This document shows positions 7,052-16,291 of a stretch of 30,117 nt of DNA, one piece after another (the first letter of the stretch is position 1; each line of letters starts with the position of its first letter). The stretch comes from a virus, in the IMG/VR virus record IMGVR_UViG_3300047380_000402, positions 1 to 30,117 of that record. One strand, written 5' to 3'. The notes below the pieces were generated by a model. That model was not told the DNA's origin, did not search any database, and saw only the letters and a list, made by a program, of their open reading frames with translations. A program made the position numbers and the translations under genes.

Positions 7052-8448
7052 CGGCCAACAACTACTTCGATTAGTCCCTCGGTATTTGAATTGTAATCTT
7101 GTAATGCTTTACCAACAACCATACCCATTTGAGGATTACTGTCTGCTGTACCTACGCCGCCTTCTTCACTTACAACTATCATGTCGCCTTTTTGTATAGT
7201 ACCCATTACTTTACATTTTACTCTACCTTGTAGGGCAATGGCAAGTCCATTTTGACAATTTTTATTCATTAAAAAAGCAGGCTTATCCGATACAACTCCT
7301 GCGACTTTTCTCGTTTTTAAGTCTGCAAGGGTAATTTCTTTTTCACCACCAAACATAACAATTGTACCGATTCCATAAGGTTTGTCGGTAACATACATCT
7401 CTGCCAAGTCAGCATATCTAGCCGCTGTAGCAGTTGTATTTAAAATATTCGTACTAGGATTATAAAATAAATCCGTGTCTGTTTCAAGACCTTGGTTACC
7501 AGTAGCACCATCAGCAAATGTTAAGAAAACGGATTCGTCTGTCGAATTGTTGGCAGTTAATGAAACTAACTGTGCAATCGAAGCAGTACCAGTAATAGCA
7601 TTTGCCTGTAAGGTATCTACAACTAATGTGTCAGTAGCAAAGTTTACTTTTGCAGCTCTGATTGTTGAGTTTGCAATATCTTCATTTTGAATAGTTGCAT
7701 TTTCAATCATAGTTGAGGTAACTGTACCTGTATCACCAGATGTAATTAAAGTACCTGTGATATTAGGTAATGTAAGTGTGTGGTCTGCTGTAGGGTCAGT
7801 AGGTGTTAAAGTAGTTTCGAAACCATCAGGTGTAGAACCTTCAAAAACAATTCCGCCACTTGTTAATTCTAAACTTGTTCCCTCTAAAGCACCCGAAGCT
7901 GTAATAGTTGTACCTGAAATTGAACCACTTGAAACAAGACTTGAACCATTTAAAGTAGCGGCCGACATATTACCTGTTGTAATTATGTTTTCATCTCCGA
8001 AAGATACTTGACCTGTGGTATCAACAATTGAACCACTTGATATTGTCATAGTAGAACTTGCTACAATATTACCTTGAAGAGTAGAAATACCAGCAACATT
8101 TAAATCTGTTGTGACTTGTAAATCATTTGGTATAGTGACATCATTTGCAAGTGAGATAGTCATTGTATCTGGAACACTTACAACTGCATTTAATTGATTT
8201 GATGTGCCTCTAAATTTTAATGTTTGACCAGAAGCAACCTGTTGAACTGTTGAACTTGCGTCTTCAATCAAAAATGCCTGTCCAGATGATACAGCAGCTG
8301 ATAATTCGTTTACTGCACCGATAACGGTTGTAGCAGATAGACCGGCGTCAAGCGTAGCAATATCACCAAAATCATTAGCAGTCATTTGGTTAAATTCTGT
8401 TCTAAACTTTTCTAAAGTATCTGTTTGTGCTATGCTTCTAATTGCCAT
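7045..8448 (-). CDS. Tail fibre protein with C-terminal peptidase-G2-like/chaperone-like domain
   Basis: A 467-residue fibre. Residues 1-60 include an attachment segment (TLEKFRTEFNQMTAND). Residues 100-330 are Ser/Thr/Gly/Ile-rich beta repeats (strings like SGSISGTTITASGAL) typical of phage fibre shafts. Residues about 343-467 form a globular end starting ARYADLAEMYVTDK and continuing with VAGVVSDKPAFLMN, the signature of the fibre C-terminal domain common in T4-like cyanophages and related to peptidase G2-type intramolecular chaperone domains. Whether it self-cleaves cannot be judged. The start overlaps the end of the 78-residue gene by 11 nt. It lies just before the modification block, so it may carry or position the modified adhesin. 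Fibre assignment strong. Confidence 0.85.
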   Translation of the reverse strand: MAIRSIAQTDTLEKFRTEFNQMTANDFGDIATLDAGLSATTVIGAVNELSAAVSSGQAFLIEDASSTVQQVASGQTLKFRGTSNQLNAVVSVPDTMTISLANDVTIPNDLQVTTDLNVAGISTLQGNIVASSTMTISSGSIVDTTGQVSFGDENIITTGNMSAATLNGSSLVSSGSISGTTITASGALEGTSLELTSGGIVFEGSTPDGFETTLTPTDPTADHTLTLPNITGTLITSGDTGTVTSTMIENATIQNEDIANSTIRAAKVNFATDTLVVDTLQANAITGTASIAQLVSLTANNSTDESVFLTFADGATGNQGLETDTDLFYNPSTNILNTTATAARYADLAEMYVTDKPYGIGTIVMFGGEKEITLADLKTRKVAGVVSDKPAFLMNKNCQNGLAIALQGRVKCKVMGTIQKGDMIVVSEEGGVGTADSNPQMGMVVGKALQDYNSNTEGLIEVVVGRL

Positions 8449-8674
8449 TGTTTTTACCTATATTCATTAATAAACCTTTTATTTCTCTCAATTCTTTTTT
8501 AAGGTCGTTTACTTCTCTACATACATCTTGCATTTTATCATGTTGAGTTAGTCTCGCCTTTGTTCTTTTCATGTAAATCTCGTATTCACTCCTGTTGGTA
8601 TTTATGATACCATTCGAACCTGTATCTCTGATTAAATCGCCGTGTCCTTCGACTTTTAAAAATCTAATACTCAT
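8438..8674 (-). CDS. Small coiled-coil protein conserved in marine T4-like phages
   Basis: A 78-residue basic protein. The N-terminus (MSIRFLKVEGHGDLIRD, then INTNRSEYEIYMKR) is of a type I recognise from T4-like marine phages beside large structural genes. Residues about 40-70 form a heptad-like coiled coil (VNDLKKELREIKGLL). It has no signal peptide or membrane segment. It lies 1 nt from the 2029-residue structural gene and overlaps the tail fibre gene by 11 nt, so it probably acts in tail or baseplate assembly or is a minor virion part. A CATAAATA inside it (8599-8606) could be an internal late box for the tail fibre gene. Function not established. Confidence 0.75.
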   Translation of the reverse strand: MSIRFLKVEGHGDLIRDTGSNGIINTNRSEYEIYMKRTKARLTQHDKMQDVCREVNDLKKELREIKGLLMNIGKNNGN

Positions 8675-8675
8675 A

Positions 8676-11600
8676 TTATAGTGCCAATGCTATTCCTCTT
8701 AAATCTTTCACCTTAGGTGGATATGATGAAATACTACCTTTCATCACAATCTTGATTTGGAAAGTTGTAAAGTCGTTTATACTACTATCTGAATATTTGT
8801 ACTCTTTGAAAGATGTATCATCTTCAGCAGGTGTCACGGCTAAATCTTCTTTACCGTCACCATTAAAAGGTACAAAACTCAAATCTCTGATATCTCTAGT
8901 ATCTGCTGAAGATATCACTCTATAAAAAACCTCTAATTCTGAACTTGAACGAACATTAGCAGATAATCTAATATCTAATGCTGTTGAAGCATTTTCTAAT
9001 GTTATCGGTCTAGTTATATACGCAGCCGAACTAGAGGCACCTGTGCTTGTTGTTTCTGCAACAAAGTCAGGTGTGTTTGAAACTGTTGGTGTATTAATTC
9101 TATTCTGTACTGCAATCGCTGAACATCTTTGTAAATCAATTACAGGAGATAATTTACTATTTGTAGTTTGTAAAGTAAACTGTACAAATAGAGATTTACT
9201 ACCTGTCATCTCATTAGCCTCATTGATTGGACTTGCAACCATTTGAGGTGTTGTAAAGTAAATGTTATCGTTAGGTACAACTGATTGTTTATTACCTATA
9301 GCAGTCAAACTAAATTCTGTTTCTGCACCGTGAACTGAACGACCACTAGTTGTTCTAATAGTTGTATCAATTTCTGTACCTGGTAATTCCATAGTCTGTA
9401 CATTTAAGTTTAATATATCTAATATTTTATTTTCTGTTGCTCTTATTTCTGTACCACCAATATCACCACTCGCTGAAGCATTTGTAACCACAGTAATATC
9501 ATAACTATCTAATGTGATATTTGATATACTTGTAAATGTGGTATTTAATTCTGTGTGAGGAATACCATTGTATGTACCTGAAGGAATGCCTGATATTGTG
9601 ACATTATTATCTAAACCATGCATACCGTGATTTCTATGGAACACTCTAATTACATTTGATGTAATTGTTGTTCTTAATGAATTAGCACCTAATAATCTAG
9701 TTGGTACATCTTCGTTTACAAAAGTAACCGTACCTGGATTAAGAGAATACTCTGCTCTATTAATTTTGAATTTTAAATCTTCTTGTTGGTCAGCAGTCCA
9801 AGTAGAACCGTTTTGTGATTTAAATAAAACACCAGCATATGGCTGTTGTGATATTGTTCTATTAGAACCTAATTGAGTTTCACCTAATCTACTTGCATAA
9901 ACATTGTAGTCTTGTGAGTTAGCTAATAGTACCATACAATACTCAACATTCTCTTGTATAAACACAGGAGAAGGAAACTTAAAGTTTGTTGCTGTTGCAC
10001 CGTCTTCACTTGTACTTACTTGATTTGGATTTAATGACAATTCAGAAAATGGTAAAATTTTATTTCCAGGATAACCATTGATAACTTCTCTAATTTGTAA
10101 AGTTACCGGAATATTATCATCTTTAGTAGAAAAGAAAACATCAATACTAGATAATTGTACACCGCCTGGTTCATCAATCAAGAAAGTTTGTGCTAATGGG
10201 TCAACCCAACCAATCGTTCTAGTTGCGTCTCTTGTTGTTGTTCTTGTAATACTTCTATCTTCATTTACAGCATTTCTAACAATTTGTGGTTCTCTTGTAG
10301 AGATAATTGTATTTTGTACTGTTTCTAATAAACCTCTTGCTACATAATCTGCTTCAGCAGCCGTTTGAATATCGTCTGTTTTTCTATTTGTTGCTGAACT
10401 TGATAATCTGAATACTCTTGTACCTGCTCTCCATCTAGGATTAGCATTTACTTTAGGGTCAGGAATTGAGAAAGTACCTGTACATGCACCATTAGCGTCT
10501 GTTGTTAAATTACCACCTAATGCACCACCAGATGGTGTAATGTATGAAGCGACATCAACATTGTCAAAGAATCCATATACTCTTGTATTAGGTTTCATTC
10601 TTGTAGCAGTAAATGATACTACTCGACTTCTAATAAACGGTACAAATGCAACTGATATAATTCTGTCACCAATTGAGTTTCTTACAGTTTGAGGTACGAT
10701 TGTTTGTCTGATACCTGTTCTAGTTTGATTAGCTTGTTGAGTAGATGTAATTTCAGTATTAACAAATAGTCTTCTACCTGCTCTTCTATGACCTGAAGTA
10801 TCTCTCGAAGCAATGTCAACAGGATTACCTGTCCATTGGTCTTGCCATTCATTCCAAATTGTACCAATCTCGAATCCACCTAAAGCTGCATTGCCTAAGT
10901 TTGAAGCTAGTGTATCGAAACCACCAACATTATTGATAATTAATTCTGGGGCTCTTTCTGTTTCTTTCCACTCATCTGTCGGTGGATTTAATTCTATTGT
11001 GCCAACAAAGCTTCTAATATCGAATGGGTTAACATTTAATGTTTTACTTGCGAAAGGTTGGTCAACAATTGTTACCTCTGTAAATGGTAACGAAATAAGG
11101 TCACCTGTTTTTGCATAGTTGCCGTCTGTTCTATCAGTTGCTACTATATCAGAACCATCATCATCAGCTTCTTGTAATTCGATAATGTCCTCTGTAAACA
11201 TAGGTCTTAATTCACCTCTTGCCATGTCAACTGAACATTTATAACCCTCATTACCTACATCACCAATATTGTGACCTGTAAAGTTATCTACAATAAATCC
11301 GTTTTTAAATCTGTCAAAACCACTTGCGTCTTGTATTTGTAAAGATTGTGCTTGAGTTTCTAATAATGATAATTGAGTATAGTATTCTAGGTTTTGAATT
11401 CTATCTTCCAATTTACCAATATCTCTCATAGTAAATCTTCTATTATCAATTTTCTTAACTGATACATCTTCGGTAGATAATGTGTAAGCAGGTATTTCTA
11501 TTGTGTACAAGTGTAATGCACCCGCCAAATTCATAGGAACTTGTGGCACTAATGCACTTGAACCTTTTGATACTTTAAATGCACCCTCTTTATCTACAAA

Positions 11601-14600
11601 TATTTTATCAATTCTAGGTAAGTAATATTCAAAGTCAGAGGTTACATCTGAATTAAATTTAACAACATCTACTATTGAAGCGCCTGTGCCGTCAAAAGAA
11701 CGGTCAACTGAACCACTATCAATTGTACTTGCGTCATCTACTCTAGGTCTAAAGTCTAAACAATCTCTTAAATCATAAGTGTCACCGTTTGTATCACTCG
11801 TATAAGATAATACATCTTCGTAGTCAATACCTGATGAAGTATAACTATCAATATCAAAGTAATCACCAGCGCCGTGTGAGAAATAATCAAAGTCTATTCT
11901 TAATCTACCAGTTGGTACTAATGCACCTGTTTTTAATTTTAATCTACCAATGTCATAATAGTTATCTCTTTGACCATTATCTAAAATAAATCTATCTGTA
12001 ATATCTACATGAGATGTTGTAGCAGCTGTACTAAAGTCTGGTGCCATGAAAACTGTATTTAAAGTTTTAACATCTGCCTTACCCATATTAATAATACCAT
12101 TCTCAATTTCTACTTGATTTGATACTGCTTGAATTTCGTTTGAGTTAGTTGATTTAGTTTTAGAACCTGCTGAAGACCGGTCTACTGTTGCAATAATTTT
12201 AATTTGTGCATTTGCATAATCAGTACCGTAATCTAATTCTAATGTCTTACCTGTAGGAGAACCGCCAAGTGTGAATATGTCGCCACCTGCGTGGTTTGTT
12301 CCTGTATTACTTAATACATTACCTACAACAGCAGTAGAAGAAGAACCAGCACTAATAACAGAAATCGTATAATCGTTTTCTGATAAGATAGCAAATGTCT
12401 CGTTAGTACCAGCAGTAATTGTAGCAGTACCGGATGATAGTGTAGCAACAAACTGTCTTCTTATTTTAAAGTTTGTATCTGTTAAACCACCATTAGCAGT
12501 AGTCTTTAATGTTTTAATTTTTTCGTATGGTAATTTAAATAAAGAAATATTTTTTTGTGGTTCTTGTAATTTACTTCTTTTTCTTACTGGTATAGAAGCC
12601 GCTACTGCGTCTGAACCTATAACAGCTGTTAGAGTAATACTTGTGTCACTAATAATTTCTTCTATTTCTCTTTGAATAGTATTAGCACCTGCGTCTATCA
12701 TTTCAATGATATCGCCAACTTTCAACTCTGTTGTAAATTTAGTACCAGAACCTATTACAGCGTCTGAAGCTGCTGTGATTGAAATATTACCTGTTAGTGT
12801 TAATACTTCACCATATAAATCTGAATTATCTGTATCTGCTGTATAAGTTGGAGAACCTGGTTGACCTAAAGATTTAGTTTCACCAAAGTTAAATGATTGT
12901 ATTGCTTTGTAACCAACTATGTCAGATTGTATTGTTCTTGTTGAACTTGATTGAGCACCAGTAATTGTTTCTGCTGGATTAAAAGTACCTTTTACATTTG
13001 ATACAACTAATACACCGTGTTGTACATTACCACAACTTGTGAATGATGTCACATTTGGTCTTGTTGTACCATCAGCATTAAATAATTCAAAATTGTTACC
13101 TGAAATTTGTCTTACAGTAAATACATCTGTTGAGGTAACTGCTACACTAGCAATATTAAAACTAGGGCTATCAAAAGAAACTTGTTGACCCTCTTCTAGT
13201 TTAGGTGCCGAAGCAAACTGAACTTGAGGAGTTGCACCAGTTGTTATAGCTGCTACTGCTAAAGAATTATAATTTGTTGAAGCACTTTGTACAATCGCTG
13301 TTGCAGCTGATGTACCACCAGTTACCACTTCACCGTTTGTAAATGAAGCATTACCAGCATAATGAATATGTGTAAACATTTCAGTATCAAATAGATAGTG
13401 TTTGTAAACGCCACTTGTTTTAGAAGCACTTGAAAATATATTTGCTGCTGTTGTACCTGCGTGATATTCGAAACCTCTTGATTTAGATTGTCCTACTTGT
13501 GGTACGATTGCACCGTCAGTTGAAGGTAATGTTCCTCTAACTGCATTGGCAACATTAAATAATTGTACAGGTTTAAATGCCTCTGTTGAACCAGAAACGA
13601 AACCTATATCAGGAGCGCCGTAAACTTTATTAACATAAACAAAGTTTGCAACATTAAATCTTGTCTTAAAGTTATTTTGTGTTGAGAATTCTCTTGCTTT
13701 TTCTACATCAATAAATTGTGTACCAATTGTATCTACTTCGTAACCTTGAATGTATGCTTTTCCTGGAGATAAACCAGCGGCCATTTTTGCTTCACTACCA
13801 CCTTGAGCAAGTGTAAATACACCTCTGTTATCGCCATCAATAATATGTTCTCTGATATCTAAATCAAAATTTCTTACAACATAGTCCCCACTTTCGTCAA
13901 ATGTTCTACGAGCAAGTGTATCTTCTAATACTGAATATTCAGTTGTTCTAACAAGGTTTCGTAAAACGCCATTTGATAGTCTCAACAATTCTACAAAGTT
14001 GTTATCTTCCGTAGATGATAATGTTTTCTTTGTTAATGTTAAATCTATTTTAAATCTGTCTGCACCAGGAGCATTAACATTTGAACTACCTTGTGCGTTA
14101 TCTAATAAACTTGCGTCATCTGTACTTTGTACAAAACTTTCTGTGACTTGTAAACCAACTCTAAATGATGGTGTGTTTGTGTACTTGTCTAATAGTAAAG
14201 TCTGTGCATTTACTTGAACATGGAAACCATTAATATAGTAAGTACCCTCTGCTATGAAAGCAGCTGAACCTGTGTGTGTAGATGATACTGTTAATGAAAC
14301 GGAAGTTGAAACACCATCAATTGTAGCCGTGCCTGATAATGTTTCATTATCATTAAACGATTGAGTAGTGTTATCTGTACCTGATTTTAAGTATTTAACA
14401 AATATTGTATCGGCGTCTGAACCTTCAGCAACTTGTGTATTAATAACTTCAGCTTCAATACCTGAAGCACCACCAGTTAATTTTACATTTTGAAAATTTG
14501 CAAGAATTGATGTGCCTGTTAAATTCTCTACCTTGACTGAAAAGTAATTTAAATCATAAGAGATTTCGCCAGGTATAACCATTGCACCTTTTTTGAAAAA

Positions 14601-14765
14601 GTGGTCTGATAGACTTTCAACTTGGTTTTGTTGAATAGTTTGTGATTGTGTTAACTCTCTAGCCTGAACTGCATACGCTGGTCTAAAAAGGATTCGGTGA
14701 AATTTCTTATCCTCATTAAAGTCGTCAAAGTAAGGCGTGAGGTTAAAGTCAGTTGGACTTGGCAT
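8676..14765 (-). CDS. Giant virion structural protein, DUF4815-type (baseplate/tail fibre connector)
   Basis: A 2029-residue protein, the longest in the window. The N-terminus (NLTPYFDDFNEDKKFHRILF, then an RPAYAVQARELTQ segment) is the DUF4815 signature of large T4-like cyanophage structural proteins, often annotated as a tail fibre or gp10-like baseplate protein. The middle is rich in Thr/Ser/Gly/Asn beta repeats; residues about 1070-1200 contain a helical patch (LEDRIQNLEYYTQLSLLETQA). The C-terminal part (YPPKVKDLRGIALAL at the end) also matches this family. It probably links baseplate wedges to fibres. The start has a strong Shine-Dalgarno site, AGGGGAG, 4 nt before the ATG, fitting heavy late translation. 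It sits between the gp8-like gene and the small coiled-coil gene. Structural role strong; exact T4 counterpart uncertain. Confidence 0.85.
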   Translation of the reverse strand: MPSPTDFNLTPYFDDFNEDKKFHRILFRPAYAVQARELTQSQTIQQNQVESLSDHFFKKGAMVIPGEISYDLNYFSVKVENLTGTSILANFQNVKLTGGASGIEAEVINTQVAEGSDADTIFVKYLKSGTDNTTQSFNDNETLSGTATIDGVSTSVSLTVSSTHTGSAAFIAEGTYYINGFHVQVNAQTLLLDKYTNTPSFRVGLQVTESFVQSTDDASLLDNAQGSSNVNAPGADRFKIDLTLTKKTLSSTEDNNFVELLRLSNGVLRNLVRTTEYSVLEDTLARRTFDESGDYVVRNFDLDIREHIIDGDNRGVFTLAQGGSEAKMAAGLSPGKAYIQGYEVDTIGTQFIDVEKAREFSTQNNFKTRFNVANFVYVNKVYGAPDIGFVSGSTEAFKPVQLFNVANAVRGTLPSTDGAIVPQVGQSKSRGFEYHAGTTAANIFSSASKTSGVYKHYLFDTEMFTHIHYAGNASFTNGEVVTGGTSAATAIVQSASTNYNSLAVAAITTGATPQVQFASAPKLEEGQQVSFDSPSFNIASVAVTSTDVFTVRQISGNNFELFNADGTTRPNVTSFTSCGNVQHGVLVVSNVKGTFNPAETITGAQSSSTRTIQSDIVGYKAIQSFNFGETKSLGQPGSPTYTADTDNSDLYGEVLTLTGNISITAASDAVIGSGTKFTTELKVGDIIEMIDAGANTIQREIEEIISDTSITLTAVIGSDAVAASIPVRKRSKLQEPQKNISLFKLPYEKIKTLKTTANGGLTDTNFKIRRQFVATLSSGTATITAGTNETFAILSENDYTISVISAGSSSTAVVGNVLSNTGTNHAGGDIFTLGGSPTGKTLELDYGTDYANAQIKIIATVDRSSAGSKTKSTNSNEIQAVSNQVEIENGIINMGKADVKTLNTVFMAPDFSTAATTSHVDITDRFILDNGQRDNYYDIGRLKLKTGALVPTGRLRIDFDYFSHGAGDYFDIDSYTSSGIDYEDVLSYTSDTNGDTYDLRDCLDFRPRVDDASTIDSGSVDRSFDGTGASIVDVVKFNSDVTSDFEYYLPRIDKIFVDKEGAFKVSKGSSALVPQVPMNLAGALHLYTIEIPAYTLSTEDVSVKKIDNRRFTMRDIGKLEDRIQNLEYYTQLSLLETQAQSLQIQDASGFDRFKNGFIVDNFTGHNIGDVGNEGYKCSVDMARGELRPMFTEDIIELQEADDDGSDIVATDRTDGNYAKTGDLISLPFTEVTIVDQPFASKTLNVNPFDIRSFVGTIELNPPTDEWKETERAPELIINNVGGFDTLASNLGNAALGGFEIGTIWNEWQDQWTGNPVDIASRDTSGHRRAGRRLFVNTEITSTQQANQTRTGIRQTIVPQTVRNSIGDRIISVAFVPFIRSRVVSFTATRMKPNTRVYGFFDNVDVASYITPSGGALGGNLTTDANGACTGTFSIPDPKVNANPRWRAGTRVFRLSSSATNRKTDDIQTAAEADYVARGLLETVQNTIISTREPQIVRNAVNEDRSITRTTTRDATRTIGWVDPLAQTFLIDEPGGVQLSSIDVFFSTKDDNIPVTLQIREVINGYPGNKILPFSELSLNPNQVSTSEDGATATNFKFPSPVFIQENVEYCMVLLANSQDYNVYASRLGETQLGSNRTISQQPYAGVLFKSQNGSTWTADQQEDLKFKINRAEYSLNPGTVTFVNEDVPTRLLGANSLRTTITSNVIRVFHRNHGMHGLDNNVTISGIPSGTYNGIPHTELNTTFTSISNITLDSYDITVVTNASASGDIGGTEIRATENKILDILNLNVQTMELPGTEIDTTIRTTSGRSVHGAETEFSLTAIGNKQSVVPNDNIYFTTPQMVASPINEANEMTGSKSLFVQFTLQTTNSKLSPVIDLQRCSAIAVQNRINTPTVSNTPDFVAETTSTGASSSAAYITRPITLENASTALDIRLSANVRSSSELEVFYRVISSADTRDIRDLSFVPFNGDGKEDLAVTPAEDDTSFKEYKYSDSSINDFTTFQIKIVMKGSISSYPPKVKDLRGIALAL

Positions 14766-14774
14766 TTAACTCCC

Positions 14775-16244
14775 CTAAAATTCTATAATCAACTTAATGT
14801 TTTCTGTCTGGTCAGCCGCCCTAACGATAGGCGCTCTGTTCTCAACATACATAACATCACCACTATCGTGGTCAAATTCACTAGCAGAATACCCACTTGT
14901 GATTGATACTTGATTAATTGTTCCAGTTGTACTTGTTGATGGTGTACCAGTAGCAGTTGAAGTTGAACCTGTGATTACTCCTGCTCCCGAAAATGATGTG
15001 TTGTCTCCGTTTGCGTCTGCACCTTCACTCGCAAATCTTGTTTGAATGAAGTATAAAATTCTGTTTGCACTATCCCATTCTACTACTTTACCTGTTGCGC
15101 CTGTGCCAGTTTGAGTAATATTTTCGTCTGCAACAAATGTACCTGGTGTAGGTGAACTTGCAAAATGAACAGCTGTTGTTGCTCTCATTGTAGTTGCTGT
15201 TGCAGCTGAACCCGCTGATGTGGGGTCTCTGAATAGTACAATTTTTCTAAAATCGTTTTCGGCAGTATAGTCACCAGAGTTTGCTAATTCTGTTCCGTCT
15301 AGTGATTGGTTTAACATAACAAAGAATCCACCTAATTCTTCTACTGCGTTAAATCCGTGTCCGCCTTTTGGTCCTATAATTACATCAATCTCTGCGTTGA
15401 TTAATGAACCACCGCCAGCAGCATTAATATCTGCAACTGTAATGTAACCAATTGTGTAATCTGTTCCTGCTGTAGTTACCGAAATGTCTGTAATTGTACC
15501 AGCTGAAATGGTAACAGAAACTTTTCCGTTTGAACCATCTCCTCTTATAGGAATATTTGTGTGTGTACCTGCTGTACCACCTGTACCTGCAGCCTTAACT
15601 AAACAAATATCAATCTTACCGTCAACGGCGTCACCATTTACAGTTGAATCCGTTTCAACTGCCATAAAGTCAGTTGATAAAAAGTTAGATTGTTGCGAAG
15701 CAGTTAAAGTGTACATTAATTTCCACTTGTAACCATCACTTGTAGATTGAGTTGCTGTTGATGTTGTTGTTGGTTCTTCCGTAGAAGCAGCGTTTCCATT
15801 ATTGTCTAAACATTTATAAACTCTATTCGCTGAAGTCTTAACATAGAAAGTTGCGTCATACAAAGTAGTCGCACCTGAATTTGATGTGATTAAACTAGTA
15901 CCACCAGTTTCTCTTCTACCATAGTCATGTCTGTAAACATCATATGTAGTACCTGTTGTCCAGTTTCTTCTAGGAACAACGAATGATATATCTGAAGCGC
16001 CAATTTTCTTAGCCGCTAACAATTCATCATAGATGTATGCTTCTTCAGCAATTGCGTCAACAGGAGTAATAGGTGCTGTATCAGTACCTAAATTCTCTGT
16101 TCTTCCGTCAGGTCTAGTAGTCGTAGTAAACGGATGAGGTCTACCAATACCTAGATAGTAAGTGTTTCCTGCAGCTTCTGTGAAGCTTTCGTGAAATTGC
16201 TCACTATTGTGAATTCTAAATTTGTTCGTAATAATTGCTGGCAT
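14775..16244 (-). CDS. Baseplate wedge protein, gp8-like
   Basis: A 489-residue protein beginning MPAIITNKFRIHNSEQFHES and continuing with YYLGIGRPHPF and DISFVVPRRNWTTGTTYD. This N-terminal pattern is characteristic of marine T4-like virion proteins placed in the gp8 baseplate wedge group. The rest is Gly/Thr-rich beta sequence. In T4, gp8 forms a dimer within each wedge with gp7, gp10 and others; here the neighbours (a gp7-like gene upstream past one fibre gene, the DUF4815 protein downstream) fit that. A TATAAATA box ends 24 nt before the ATG and AAGGAAG serves as the ribosome site. Baseplate protein is likely; the specific gp8 label is moderate. Confidence 0.72.
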   Translation of the reverse strand: MPAIITNKFRIHNSEQFHESFTEAAGNTYYLGIGRPHPFTTTTRPDGRTENLGTDTAPITPVDAIAEEAYIYDELLAAKKIGASDISFVVPRRNWTTGTTYDVYRHDYGRRETGGTSLITSNSGATTLYDATFYVKTSANRVYKCLDNNGNAASTEEPTTTSTATQSTSDGYKWKLMYTLTASQQSNFLSTDFMAVETDSTVNGDAVDGKIDICLVKAAGTGGTAGTHTNIPIRGDGSNGKVSVTISAGTITDISVTTAGTDYTIGYITVADINAAGGGSLINAEIDVIIGPKGGHGFNAVEELGGFFVMLNQSLDGTELANSGDYTAENDFRKIVLFRDPTSAGSAATATTMRATTAVHFASSPTPGTFVADENITQTGTGATGKVVEWDSANRILYFIQTRFASEGADANGDNTSFSGAGVITGSTSTATGTPSTSTTGTINQVSITSGYSASEFDHDSGDVMYVENRAPIVRAADQTENIKLIIEF

Positions 16245-16266
16245 AGTTTTTTATTTCTTCCTTATC

Positions 16267-16291
16267 AATATTTATACAAGTTTTCTAACCG
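16267..16291 (-). repeat. Extended late-promoter repeat, copy 1
   Basis: A 25-nt stretch from the CGGTTAG around a stop codon through TATAAATATT. It matches the copy at 23607-23631 in 23 of 25 positions, the two differences lying between the flank and the box. It covers the end of the C1q-tipped fibre gene and the promoter of the gp8-like gene. Confidence 0.6.
16269..16276 (-). promoter_or_regulatory. Late promoter box TATAAATA upstream of the gp8-like gene
   Basis: An exact T4-type late box in the 40-nt gap between two genes, 24 nt before the ATG at 16244, with AAGGAAG between box and start. Confidence 0.75.

Noticed and set aside
8597-8611. GGTATTTATGATACC inverted repeat with a CATAAATA box inside the 78-residue gene
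   Set aside because: A 5-bp stem in coding sequence with a mismatched box about 150 nt from the next start is within chance in such AT-rich DNA.
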